Of a stretch of 64,000 nucleotides of DNA, positions 54,567-63,578 are shown piece by piece. Origin of the DNA: Acetatifactor muris (lineage in GTDB: Bacteria > Bacillota > Clostridia > Lachnospirales > Lachnospiraceae). Numbering within the stretch: position 1 is the stretch's first letter; each line of letters starts with the position of its first letter. The notes under the pieces were generated by a model. It did no database searches. It had not been told where the DNA came from and saw only the letters and a list, made by a program, of their open reading frames with translations. The stretch covers positions 1 to 64,000 of the forward strand of contig NZ_JANJZD010000001.1 in the NCBI RefSeq assembly GCF_024623325.1, in the 5' to 3' direction. A program made the position numbers and the translations under genes.

Positions 54567-56335
54567 ATAATGTGCCTATGAAAAAACAGCTGGAACAGGC
54601 CTATGAAGAACTGCTGAGCCTTCTGGGATTAGAAGTCGGAAACAGAAGCAGAAAAGTCAGTCGTATCATCAAAGAAGAAATCGAAAGATTTGTGAAGAAT
54701 TGTAAAATTCCTGCGCTATGGTGTTATGGAGAACATACACGTATGCTGATGACTGACTACATTTTTGAAATGAGGAGAGTTAAGTACATTATCGACGAGT
54801 TTTACACCGGTGATAGTGGATTTGAAGTTATTACCAGCGAAAAGATAGGGGAAAAAGAGATTGATGGTATCATTATATCCACATATAAGTACAGGAAAGA
54901 AATTGTTGAGACTATTAGAAGCCGTTATCCACAGATGAAATATCTGGATATTTATGAAAAACTTTACGAAAATGGAATTGATTTAAGTTGTGAATATTAT
55001 GCAGAGAATTACCCTTATGCCCGGTATGCCAGAATCAACAGAATGAACTGTGAATTGTGGGAACAAAAAAATGTGAAATATCAAGAAGACTTTGTGGAGG
55101 ATTTAGTAAAGGAATTTGTATTGATTAAGGATTTTTCAAGTGCAATAAGATGCATGGAAGAAGCTTTAAGAGAGAACCATGACAGAAAGATGAAAGAACT
55201 TTTGAAATACCTGTATAGAATATATAGGATGGAGTTGCAGGCTGCATCTGTGATATCTAAAAAAAATGTGCTGATGCTCTGTATTGATGGACTTAGGCGA
55301 CAGGATTTGTTTTCAGGAGAGATGGAAAGAGTAAAGAGGTTTATTTTGTATAGAGGATACTCTTTTACAAATGCGTATTCGGCATCTACATCTACTTATG
55401 AGAGTCTGATTCCGGCATACAGTGGAAATAATGACTTAAGCACAAGATACTATGAAAAAAATGAAATAGAAGAGGAAGAATGTCCATTTATCAAAGAGGC
55501 CATAAAGCAGGAAAGGAAGATTCGGTTTTATACGGATTCCTGTCATTATGTGAAAAGCAAACATATCGTGGTCACTGAAAGTTATCAGACTGCAGCGGAG
55601 AAGCTGTGGGATTTTCTGTTAGATGCAGTTGACGAAAAGAATGGACTATTCTATGTCCATATACTTTATGAAAGCCATTATTCCTATCCAAACCCTTACA
55701 CAAAAGGGGCGCTTGTGACAGAGGGAACCAATATTCTGTTTGACTTTCTGAGCCGTAACGGAGGGAAATTGAAAACGGACTATGTAGCTCAGCACAGAGA
55801 TACACTAAGATATCTGGATGATTTACTGGCACCTATTCTGGAACAGCTTTGCTGCAAGATGATTATTTATGCGGATCATGGAAATGTACTTTTAGGAAAG
55901 AACGCAGAATTGGGAGATGTGTCATATCCACAGTTGACTTTTGGAGAAGAATTGATACAGGTACCTTTGGTAATTTGCGATGAAGAAACAGGTGTGGGGA
56001 TAAGCGATAAAATATGTTCGCTTATGGATTTGAATAATATGCTAATATGCCTGTTGCAGGGGAAAGCGGTGAAGGAAATAGACCATGCTTATGTGAAGGT
56101 GGTGCGATCAGCATTATATAATGCTGATTTCCAATACCTGTACCAGAAGATAGGATGTGAACGAGGAAGCAAGGCATTCGAAGTCTTTTTGTTTCAGGAA
56201 GGTTATAAATTAGTGGTATATGAGGATGGTGTTATAGAATTGTATAATTCTGCTTCGGACGAAAAAATTTCGGATATTATTTTAAAAAAGAATTTGCTGG
56301 CACAAATAGAGGAAATGATTACGGTATGGACATAA
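54539..56335 (+). CDS. Soluble alkaline-phosphatase-superfamily protein with Rossmann-like module
   Basis: The 598-residue protein begins with the locus-specific module (PALWCYGEHTRMLMTDYI near 58, then YIIDEFY), has a helical linker, and then a sulfatase/phosphoglycerol-transferase-type domain (about 240-540): VLMLCIDGLRRQD with the metal Asp, STSTYESLIP with the likely Thr/Ser nucleophile, and IIYADHGNVLL. No signal peptide or membrane helix is present, unlike LtaS, which acts outside the cell. It may transfer or remove a phosphate-containing group in the cytosol. Confidence 0.7.
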   Translation: METAKACGVNNVPMKKQLEQAYEELLSLLGLEVGNRSRKVSRIIKEEIERFVKNCKIPALWCYGEHTRMLMTDYIFEMRRVKYIIDEFYTGDSGFEVITSEKIGEKEIDGIIISTYKYRKEIVETIRSRYPQMKYLDIYEKLYENGIDLSCEYYAENYPYARYARINRMNCELWEQKNVKYQEDFVEDLVKEFVLIKDFSSAIRCMEEALRENHDRKMKELLKYLYRIYRMELQAASVISKKNVLMLCIDGLRRQDLFSGEMERVKRFILYRGYSFTNAYSASTSTYESLIPAYSGNNDLSTRYYEKNEIEEEECPFIKEAIKQERKIRFYTDSCHYVKSKHIVVTESYQTAAEKLWDFLLDAVDEKNGLFYVHILYESHYSYPNPYTKGALVTEGTNILFDFLSRNGGKLKTDYVAQHRDTLRYLDDLLAPILEQLCCKMIIYADHGNVLLGKNAELGDVSYPQLTFGEELIQVPLVICDEETGVGISDKICSLMDLNNMLICLLQGKAVKEIDHAYVKVVRSALYNADFQYLYQKIGCERGSKAFEVFLFQEGYKLVVYEDGVIELYNSASDEKISDIILKKNLLAQIEEMITVWT

Positions 56336-57474
56336 AACAAAATTCACGAAAAAAAATTTTATTTATTATATGGTCCTATACATATGGCGGTGGTGCGGAG
56401 ACATTACTCACTATGATTGTAAATCACCTGAATCCGGAAAAGTATGATATCAGTATTATTGAATATGAACATTCAGATTTAAAATCGGAACCTGTAAATA
56501 GTAATATCCATGTACTGCCACCCATAGAAAAAGTGGAGACACCAGATCATCAGAAAAAAGGATACCAGGCATATTATACTCCTGAGGTATTAACAGCCAG
56601 GTATATTAAGGGAGACTATGATCTGTATGTATCTTTTAATTATCAGATTCCTACTTTCTTGTTACCTGCAGAAACCAAAAATATTGCATGGATTCACACT
56701 GATATATATGATTTAGCATTAGAAAATGCTGAACGAGAACGTAAATTACAGGGCAAGGCTTTTCAAAAAGTGAAGAAGATTGTAGCGATTAGTGATTTTA
56801 CTAAAAAATCGCTGGTAGAGTTATTCCCAGAACACAGGGAAAAAGTTATCAAAATATATAATGGAATTGATTTAGATAATGTGCGAAAACAGGCAATGGA
56901 AGATACAATAGAGAAATTGGATAATAATGCAATTATTTCGGTAGCCAGGCTGGATAAGAATAAAAATCCTCTGAGGTTGCTTTGCATTTTTAAAAAAGTA
57001 TATCAGATCAGACCAGATGTACGACTTTATTATCTTGGAGATGGAAAGCTCAGAAAAGAATTGGAAATGGAAATAACGAAAGAAGGATTGGATGGGGTTG
57101 TAAAACTTTTAGGCTATGTCGATAATCCATATCCCATTATAAAGCAGGCCTCAGTGTTGTGTCTTTTTTCAGAATCAGAAGGATTTCCCATGTCAGTTAT
57201 GGAAGCTTTGGCCCTGGGAATTCCGTTTGTTTCAACAAATGTCGGAGGGTGTGATGTACTGACTAATGGGGCACGGTGCGGAAGAATAATTCATACAGAT
57301 AGTGAAGCGGTAGAAGCTATTTTAGAGTTAATGGGGGCAGATTGTAAGAAATTGAGAAATGAGTGCAGAAAATCTGTAGAACGTTTCTCGATTGATACCT
57401 ACATCTCACAGATTGAGAAATTATTTGATACTGTGATGGAAGAGGAACCTACAGAAGGGACCTTTGCAGACTAA
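56326..57474 (+). CDS. GT4 family glycosyltransferase
   Basis: The 382-residue GT-B enzyme has the N-terminal GGGAETLL loop and the C-terminal donor site SESEGFPMSVMEALALGIPFV, with the retaining-enzyme E-x7-E pair. It overlaps the previous gene by 10 bp. It is the only GT4 in the locus and lacks the Rossmann-like module. Confidence 0.9.
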   Translation: MDIKQNSRKKILFIIWSYTYGGGAETLLTMIVNHLNPEKYDISIIEYEHSDLKSEPVNSNIHVLPPIEKVETPDHQKKGYQAYYTPEVLTARYIKGDYDLYVSFNYQIPTFLLPAETKNIAWIHTDIYDLALENAERERKLQGKAFQKVKKIVAISDFTKKSLVELFPEHREKVIKIYNGIDLDNVRKQAMEDTIEKLDNNAIISVARLDKNKNPLRLLCIFKKVYQIRPDVRLYYLGDGKLRKELEMEITKEGLDGVVKLLGYVDNPYPIIKQASVLCLFSESEGFPMSVMEALALGIPFVSTNVGGCDVLTNGARCGRIIHTDSEAVEAILELMGADCKKLRNECRKSVERFSIDTYISQIEKLFDTVMEEEPTEGTFAD

Positions 57475-57520
57475 TAATCATAGAGGTAATTGCGTCGCAA
57501 ATAAAAAAGAGGACTCTTTT

Positions 57521-58663
57521 ATGAATATTAAGTGTTGTGCATTTTCGAGTATGGCAGCAGAAATCAAGAAAAGTGATCAAAAGATAATGCTGTTTGGTGC
57601 AGGAGCAATTGGTACAGTGACAGTACCGGAAATATTGAAGGACAATGGTCTTTTACAGTATGTAATTTGCTATTTGGATAATGACTGTGAAAAGTGGGGA
57701 AAGGAGATAAATATATCAGATAAAACAGTAAAAGTATCTTCTCCTCAGTACATAAGAAAATATACAACGCAAATAGCTGTTTTGCTAAATATAAGCAGGT
57801 ATGCGGAAGCGTTAGAACAGTTGGAAGCTTTGGAAAAATGGCAGGGAATGTTGACTTGTTACATTATGCCTTTGATGTGTATATATAATTTTAATAATGA
57901 TAAGTGGAGTGGTGCAGTAAAGGATTTTTCAAGAAAACTAATTCCTAAACAAATTCATTATATGTGGTTTGGTGGAAAAAGGTTACCACAAAACCTGCAG
58001 AAATGTGTAAATAGCTGGAAGGAATTCTGTCCGGATTATGAGATTATCCGATGGGATGAGACAAACTATGATGTTAGTAAAAACTTATACATGAAACAAG
58101 CTTATCAAAACGGAGCATATGGCTTTATTCCAGATTATGCCAGATTGGATATTCTATACAATTATGGCGGCATTTATCTGGATACAGATGTAGAACTGAT
58201 ACGACCTTTGGATGAGCTGTTATATCAGGAGGCATTTTGCGGAGTTGAAAAATGGCAGATACTTAATTTTGGTGGATGCAGTGGTGCTGTGAAAGGACAG
58301 CAGGCGTTGAAAAAGCTTCTGGATTATAGAGAAAAAATCAGTTTTATAGATGAAAATGGAATGATAAACAAGAATACATGTGGATTTTATGATACCAGAG
58401 TTATACTTGATAATGGTTACAAAATTAATGGATATAATCAGAAAATCTTAGGAATGAACATCTATTCATATGATTATTTTCATCCATACGATTATATGAC
58501 AGGACAGATGTTTATTACTGAAAATACTTTTTCGATTCATCACTTTAACGGAGGATGGCTGGATGAAAAGTTACGTCAGATGAATCAGAAGACTGCAGAA
58601 AGCTTCAAAGAAATATGTAAAAGAATAGTATTTGGAGACATGGAAAGTGATAATGAAAACTGA
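57521..58663 (+). CDS. GT32-like glycosyltransferase with N-terminal Rossmann-like module
   Basis: The 380-residue protein carries the module first (KIMLFGAGAIGTVTVPEIL near 20, YLDNDCEKWG) and then a GT32/DxD sugar-transferase domain: IPKQIHYMWFGGKRLP, DYARLDILYNYGGIYLDTDVEL with the DxD. ATG 57521 has AGAGGA 7 bases upstream; an upstream ATG at 57464 overlaps the previous gene. Confidence 0.85.
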   Translation: MNIKCCAFSSMAAEIKKSDQKIMLFGAGAIGTVTVPEILKDNGLLQYVICYLDNDCEKWGKEINISDKTVKVSSPQYIRKYTTQIAVLLNISRYAEALEQLEALEKWQGMLTCYIMPLMCIYNFNNDKWSGAVKDFSRKLIPKQIHYMWFGGKRLPQNLQKCVNSWKEFCPDYEIIRWDETNYDVSKNLYMKQAYQNGAYGFIPDYARLDILYNYGGIYLDTDVELIRPLDELLYQEAFCGVEKWQILNFGGCSGAVKGQQALKKLLDYREKISFIDENGMINKNTCGFYDTRVILDNGYKINGYNQKILGMNIYSYDYFHPYDYMTGQMFITENTFSIHHFNGGWLDEKLRQMNQKTAESFKEICKRIVFGDMESDNEN

Positions 58664-59858
58664 TAAAGAAGTACCGTTGATTAGTGTAATTGTACCAGTA
58701 TATAACGTAAAAGAATATTTATATAAATGTATTTTAAGTATATGTCGTCAATCATACAAGAATCTTCAGATTATACTTGTTGATGATGGCTCCACAGACG
58801 GGAGTTCTTTTATATGTGATCATTTTTCTGCTAAAGACGAAAGAGTAGAAGTTATTCATAAAGAAAATGGTGGATTGGTTAGCGCACGGAAAGCGGGCGC
58901 AAGTAAGGCGATCGGGAAGTATATAGCATTTGTTGATGGGGATGATTGGATTGATGAAAATGCATACGAAGAAGTACTGCATATTAAGGCAGAGATTTGC
59001 GGTGAAGATTTTCCTGATATCATAGCATTTGGATGTGTAGAGGAATATGGACTTTATCAAAACGAAAAGAAGAATAAGATAAAAAAAGGGCTGTATTCTG
59101 GGAAAAGTCTGGAACAATTAGTGAGGAACATTCCAATGACGGATGTTTTTTTTGAATGGACAATATTACCACATTTATGTGACAAATTACTTAACCGAGA
59201 GCTTTTTATACGATGTATTGCAGAGATTCCCGATACAATTTCTTTTGCGGAAGATGCTGTGAGCAGTTTTTTATGTATGGCAAATGCAGATTCAATTATG
59301 GCTATTGATAGTACTCCTTATCATTATAGGCAACGGGAAGGCTCAATTGTAAAGCAATGTGGAGAGATAGAAAAAGAGCGATTTCGGGAGATTTATAAAC
59401 TTCTGAGACGAACATTGCCTATGCCATATGGAGAGCTTCAAATAAAATACTACATGTTTTTTCTTCTTTGCCTGAAGGGATATTCAAAGATAGATGAAAT
59501 GCTTCTCTTTCCTTTTGACAGTGTGCGACAGGGAGACAGGGTGCTGGTGTATGGAGCAGGTGGTTTTGGAAGAATTGTAAAAGAGTATGTAGAACATTCT
59601 GATGAGATCTGTTTGTCTGGCTGGACAGATAAGAGAGCAGATCAATATATAAAGCAGGGAATGGTGATGGACAGGCTTGAGGTTATTTTTACTAATAGCT
59701 ATGATAGGCTGGTGATTTCAATCTTAAATGAGAATATTGGTGAAAAAGTGAAAAGAGATTTAGTCAGTCAGGGGGTTCGGGCTGATAAAATTGATTTTGT
59801 AAGAAAGGAAAATCTAAAAAATGCAAAATTACCGTTCTGGTTAGTGGAGAATATATAG
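58653..59858 (+). CDS. GT2 glycosyltransferase with C-terminal Rossmann-like module
   Basis: The 401-residue protein has GT2 motifs ISVIVPVYNVKEYL, ILVDDGSTDGS, FVDGDDWIDE and the module RVLVYGAGGFGRIVKEYV near 296. ATG 58653 overlaps the GT32 gene by 11 bp and has GGAAAG 5 bases upstream. Confidence 0.85.
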   Translation: MKTDKEVPLISVIVPVYNVKEYLYKCILSICRQSYKNLQIILVDDGSTDGSSFICDHFSAKDERVEVIHKENGGLVSARKAGASKAIGKYIAFVDGDDWIDENAYEEVLHIKAEICGEDFPDIIAFGCVEEYGLYQNEKKNKIKKGLYSGKSLEQLVRNIPMTDVFFEWTILPHLCDKLLNRELFIRCIAEIPDTISFAEDAVSSFLCMANADSIMAIDSTPYHYRQREGSIVKQCGEIEKERFREIYKLLRRTLPMPYGELQIKYYMFFLLCLKGYSKIDEMLLFPFDSVRQGDRVLVYGAGGFGRIVKEYVEHSDEICLSGWTDKRADQYIKQGMVMDRLEVIFTNSYDRLVISILNENIGEKVKRDLVSQGVRADKIDFVRKENLKNAKLPFWLVENI

Positions 59859-59902
59859 AGACGGGCAGGGATAGATTTTGACTGGAGGAGCAGAAAAATA
59901 TC

Positions 59903-60958
59903 GTGGATAAAGTTGATATTAAATTAGGTGGAAAAGTTATATTAATTACAGGTGTGGCAGGCTTTATTGGTGCAACTTTGGCCAGAAAACTGTTCGATAT
60001 TTATAATGATATCAGAATTGTAGGTATTGATAATATGAATTCATATTATGATGTATCATTAAAAGAATACAGACTTGGGTGGCTGCTAAAAGAAGCTTCT
60101 TTTATATTTATAAAAGGTGATATAACAGATAAGGAACTTGTACTTTCAGTTTTTAAGCAATACAGACCGCAAATTGTTATAAATTTAGCCGCACAGGCGG
60201 GAGTTCGATACTCTATTAATAATCCTGACACATACATAGAGTCAAATATAATAGGTTTTTATAACGTCTTAGAGGCATGTCGCAATTATTCAGTAGAACA
60301 TTTGGTATTTGCAAGTTCTTCAAGTGTTTATGGCCTGAATAAAAAGATTCCTTATAGTACAGAAGATAAAACAGATTTTCCAGTAAGTTTATATGCAGCA
60401 ACTAAAAAGTCGAATGAGCTTTTTGCACATGCTTATGCAAAATTATACAATATACCGATTACAGGGGTCCGATTTTTTACAGTGTATGGTCCGGCCGGAA
60501 GACCGGATATGGCATATTTTGGATTTGTTGATAAACTGAGAAGAGGAGAAGAAATTCAGATTTTTAATTATGGTAAATGCAAGAGAGATTTTACATATAT
60601 AGACGATGTTGTGCGGGGATTAACTTATATATTATGTAAAGCACCGCTAAGAATGAATAAAGAAAATGAAAATTTGCAACCTCCGTATGCTGTTTATAAT
60701 ATTGGTAACGGACAACCAGAAAATCTGTTGGACTTTGTTGGAATTCTTCAACAAGAGTTAATAGAGGTGGGTATATTGCCAAGAGATTATGAATTTGAAA
60801 AATATAAGAGACTGGTTCCTATGCAGCAGGGGGATGTAGCAGTTACATATGCTGATACAAGGACTTTAAAAACAGACTTTGACTTTATACCTACAACATC
60901 ATTAAGAGAAGGTTTAAAAAGATTTGTGGAATGGTACAAAACATATTACTGTATATAG
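59903..60958 (+). CDS. NAD-dependent epimerase, UDP-glucuronate 4-epimerase-like
   Basis: The 351-residue SDR enzyme has GVAGFIGATLA, the UDP-uronate-epimerase hallmark NSYYDVSLKEYRL, SSSSVYG and the catalytic YAATK. It would convert UDP-GlcA to UDP-GalA, giving an acidic sugar that an AsnB-type amidotransferase could amidate. Start GTG 59903 lies 13 bases after GGAGGAG. It is the last gene of the AT-rich block. Confidence 0.88.
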   Translation: MDKVDIKLGGKVILITGVAGFIGATLARKLFDIYNDIRIVGIDNMNSYYDVSLKEYRLGWLLKEASFIFIKGDITDKELVLSVFKQYRPQIVINLAAQAGVRYSINNPDTYIESNIIGFYNVLEACRNYSVEHLVFASSSSVYGLNKKIPYSTEDKTDFPVSLYAATKKSNELFAHAYAKLYNIPITGVRFFTVYGPAGRPDMAYFGFVDKLRRGEEIQIFNYGKCKRDFTYIDDVVRGLTYILCKAPLRMNKENENLQPPYAVYNIGNGQPENLLDFVGILQQELIEVGILPRDYEFEKYKRLVPMQQGDVAVTYADTRTLKTDFDFIPTTSLREGLKRFVEWYKTYYCI

Positions 60959-61035
60959 CTGAAAAATTAACTTTTAAAGTGATTCAGAAACAAAATTAAT
61001 TGTTTGATAGATGATGACTGAGAGGACTTGCAGAA

Positions 61036-61698
61036 ATGAACTTTGAACTCACCGCATCCATGATGTGTGCCGATTACGGCCATCTGGAGCAGGAAGTAAA
61101 AAATTTAGAGGAGGGCGGCATCAATTCCTTCCATATTGACATTATGGACGGACGCTATGTTCCAAATTTTGCCATGTCTTTAAACGATATGCGTTACATA
61201 GCCGAGGCCACAGAGAAACCTCTGGATGTGCATCTGATGATAGAACATCCCAGCAATCACATTGGTATTTTTCTTGCCTGTCTGCGGAAAGGAGACACGG
61301 TTTATATTCATCCGGAGGCGGAATATCATCCTTCCACAACGCTTCAATGTATCATCAATGCCGGGATGGTGCCTGGCATTGCCATTAATCCCGGGACTTC
61401 GGTGGAAACGGTGATGGAGATGCTGCGCATCGTGAAGAAAGTATTGGTTATGTCAGTAAACCCGGGTAATGCGGGGCAGATGTATTTGCCCTATGTGGGA
61501 AAGAAAATCACAAAGCTGCTTTCCATGAAGGAAGATATGGACTTTGAGCTCTATTGGGATGGAGCCTGCAGCGCGGATAAGATTCTGGAATATGCACCTA
61601 AGGGAGTTAAAGGCTTTGTATTGGGGACTACGTTGCTTTTTGGCAAAAACAGACCTTATGGAGAAACCCTGGCAGACATACGGGAATTGAAATTCTGA
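61036..61698 (+). CDS. Ribulose-phosphate 3-epimerase-like protein
   Basis: The 220-residue TIM-barrel protein has HIDIMDGRYVPNF, DVHLMIEHP and MSVNPGNAG, and the metal-ligand Asp in YWDGACS. Canonical Rpe has VDGGI there, so this member is diverged, similar to allulose-6-phosphate epimerases. GC content returns to the background level at this gene, so it is outside the exchanged block. Its role could be pentose metabolism or supply of a sugar phosphate to the glycan locus. Confidence 0.8.
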   Translation: MNFELTASMMCADYGHLEQEVKNLEEGGINSFHIDIMDGRYVPNFAMSLNDMRYIAEATEKPLDVHLMIEHPSNHIGIFLACLRKGDTVYIHPEAEYHPSTTLQCIINAGMVPGIAINPGTSVETVMEMLRIVKKVLVMSVNPGNAGQMYLPYVGKKITKLLSMKEDMDFELYWDGACSADKILEYAPKGVKGFVLGTTLLFGKNRPYGETLADIRELKF

Positions 61699-61744
61699 GC
61701 AGGCGATATTACGAAACAATTTCCATAAAGTTGCAGGAATTTTT

Positions 61745-61773
61745 TTGTTACATTGAGTTCATCAAAAGATAAA
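61745..61773 (+). promoter_or_regulatory. Possible promoter of lic genes
   Basis: TTGTTA (61745-61750), 17-bp spacer, GATAAA (61768-61773). Only four of six bases match in each hexamer. Confidence 0.3.
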
Positions 61774-61808
61774 AAACAGATTTCATGAAAAGGAGAACAT
61801 ACATACAG

Positions 61809-63578
61809 ATGAACAAACAGGAATGTGATATTCTGACATCATTATTGTCGGAACCTTTTATAAATCAGAGAATACTGTCAGAAGTCTGCGGCCATTCATT
61901 GGGAGTAGTAAACAGGTCAATAAGAGAACTGATTAAAAATGGATACCTTGATGAGGCAGTTCGACTGACTACAAAGGCCCATAAAGCTTTCAAGGAGAAG
62001 GAACCTCGAAATGCGGTTATATTGGCTGCAGGTTTTGGAATGCGGATGGTTCCTATCAACATGGAAATACCAAAAGCGTTGATGGAGGTTAATGGAGAAG
62101 TATTGATTGAGCGTATGATACGTCAGCTTCATGCAGTGGGAATCAGGAAAGTCTATGTGGTAGTTGGCTTTATGAAGGAACAGTTCGAATATTTAATAGA
62201 CGAATATGGTGTGGAACTGATAGTCAACAATGATTATGCGTTGAGAAATAATCTTCATTCGCTGAAGCTTGTGTGCAGGCATTTGTCAAATACATATGTT
62301 ATACCAGGTGATGTCTGGTGTGAGTATAATCCATTTCAGAAAAATGAGTTATACTCCTGGTATATGGTTTCAGACCTGGTGGACAATGACAGTGACGTAA
62401 GGATAAACCGGAAAATGGAACTTGTCACTGTTCCGAAAGGGGCAGGAGGAAATGCCATGATAGGGATATCTTATCTGGCAGAAGAAGAGGCGGCCATTGT
62501 CCGTAATAAAGTGGATAAACTATGTGGTGACACCAGATATGATGGTTCATTTTGGGAAGAGACTTTATTTGATAAAGATCGCATGATTGTCTGGGCGAGG
62601 GTTGTGCATGGCTCTGATGTGGTGGAGATTAACACTTACGAGCAGTTGCGGGAGCTGGACGAACATTCAAATCAGCTGAATTCAGAGGCTATTACTGTAA
62701 TCGCACAACAGCTGGAGGTAAAAGCGGCAGATATTGTCAATATAGAAGTACTGAAAAAAGGAATGACCAATCGCTCATTTTTGTTCAGCTGTGAAGATAA
62801 AAAATATATTATGCGGATTCCAGGGGAGGGGACGGAGCGGTTGATTAACAGAAGGCAGGAGGCGGAGGTATATACGGCAATAGATGGTCTGGAACTGTGC
62901 GACAGACCTTTGTATATGAATTCTGGGAACGGTTATAAGATTACAAAATATATAGAAGGTGTACGATGTTGTGATCCGAATGACATATCAGATCTGAAAC
63001 TGTGTATAAAAAAACTGAAATTATTACATGAGATGAAATTGAAGGTGAAGCATGAATTTGATATTTTCAGGATGATTGATTTTTATGAGTCCCTGTGGGA
63101 AGGAAAAGCTTCTGCTTACCGCGATTATGAAAAGACCAAACAGAATGCCTTTTCTCTGCGCCCATTCATTGAGAAGAATATTGAAGAGAGAGTTTTGACG
63201 CACATTGATGCAGTGCCGGATAATTTCCTTTTCGATCCGGGAACAGAAGGGGAGCTTTCACTTCAGCTGACAGACTGGGAGTATGCAGGGATGCAGGACC
63301 CACATGTGGATATAGCCATGTTTTGTATCTATTCTTTATATAATAAACGTCAGATCGATCGGATGATTCATATTTATTTTGAGGGGCCATGTCCTGGAAA
63401 TGTTAAAACAAAAATTTACTGCTACATTGCGGTGTGTGGACTGCTATGGAGTAACTGGTGTGAATACAAAAGGAATCTGGGAGTAGAATTCGGCGAATAT
63501 TCTCTGCGGCAATACAGATATGCGAAGGAATACTATAAGCTGGCGGCACAGCGGATTGGAGGGGAAGATGGGGTATAA
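61809..63578 (+). CDS. Winged-helix, LicC-like nucleotidyltransferase and LicA-like choline kinase fusion
   Basis: The 589-residue protein has three parts: a MarR-like winged helix (about 1-65, with ILSEVCGHSLGVVNRSIREL), a nucleotidyltransferase (AVILAAGFGMRMVP, PKALMEVNGEVLI; about 70-290) like LicC, CTP:phosphocholine cytidylyltransferase, and a choline-kinase domain (THIDAVPDNFLFD and LTDWEYAGMQDPHVD; about 320-580) like LicA. It could phosphorylate choline and activate it to CDP-choline for attachment to glycans or teichoic acid. AAGGAG lies 13 bases before ATG 61809; ATG 61785 is the alternative. Confidence 0.85.
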   Translation: MNKQECDILTSLLSEPFINQRILSEVCGHSLGVVNRSIRELIKNGYLDEAVRLTTKAHKAFKEKEPRNAVILAAGFGMRMVPINMEIPKALMEVNGEVLIERMIRQLHAVGIRKVYVVVGFMKEQFEYLIDEYGVELIVNNDYALRNNLHSLKLVCRHLSNTYVIPGDVWCEYNPFQKNELYSWYMVSDLVDNDSDVRINRKMELVTVPKGAGGNAMIGISYLAEEEAAIVRNKVDKLCGDTRYDGSFWEETLFDKDRMIVWARVVHGSDVVEINTYEQLRELDEHSNQLNSEAITVIAQQLEVKAADIVNIEVLKKGMTNRSFLFSCEDKKYIMRIPGEGTERLINRRQEAEVYTAIDGLELCDRPLYMNSGNGYKITKYIEGVRCCDPNDISDLKLCIKKLKLLHEMKLKVKHEFDIFRMIDFYESLWEGKASAYRDYEKTKQNAFSLRPFIEKNIEERVLTHIDAVPDNFLFDPGTEGELSLQLTDWEYAGMQDPHVDIAMFCIYSLYNKRQIDRMIHIYFEGPCPGNVKTKIYCYIAVCGLLWSNWCEYKRNLGVEFGEYSLRQYRYAKEYYKLAAQRIGGEDGV

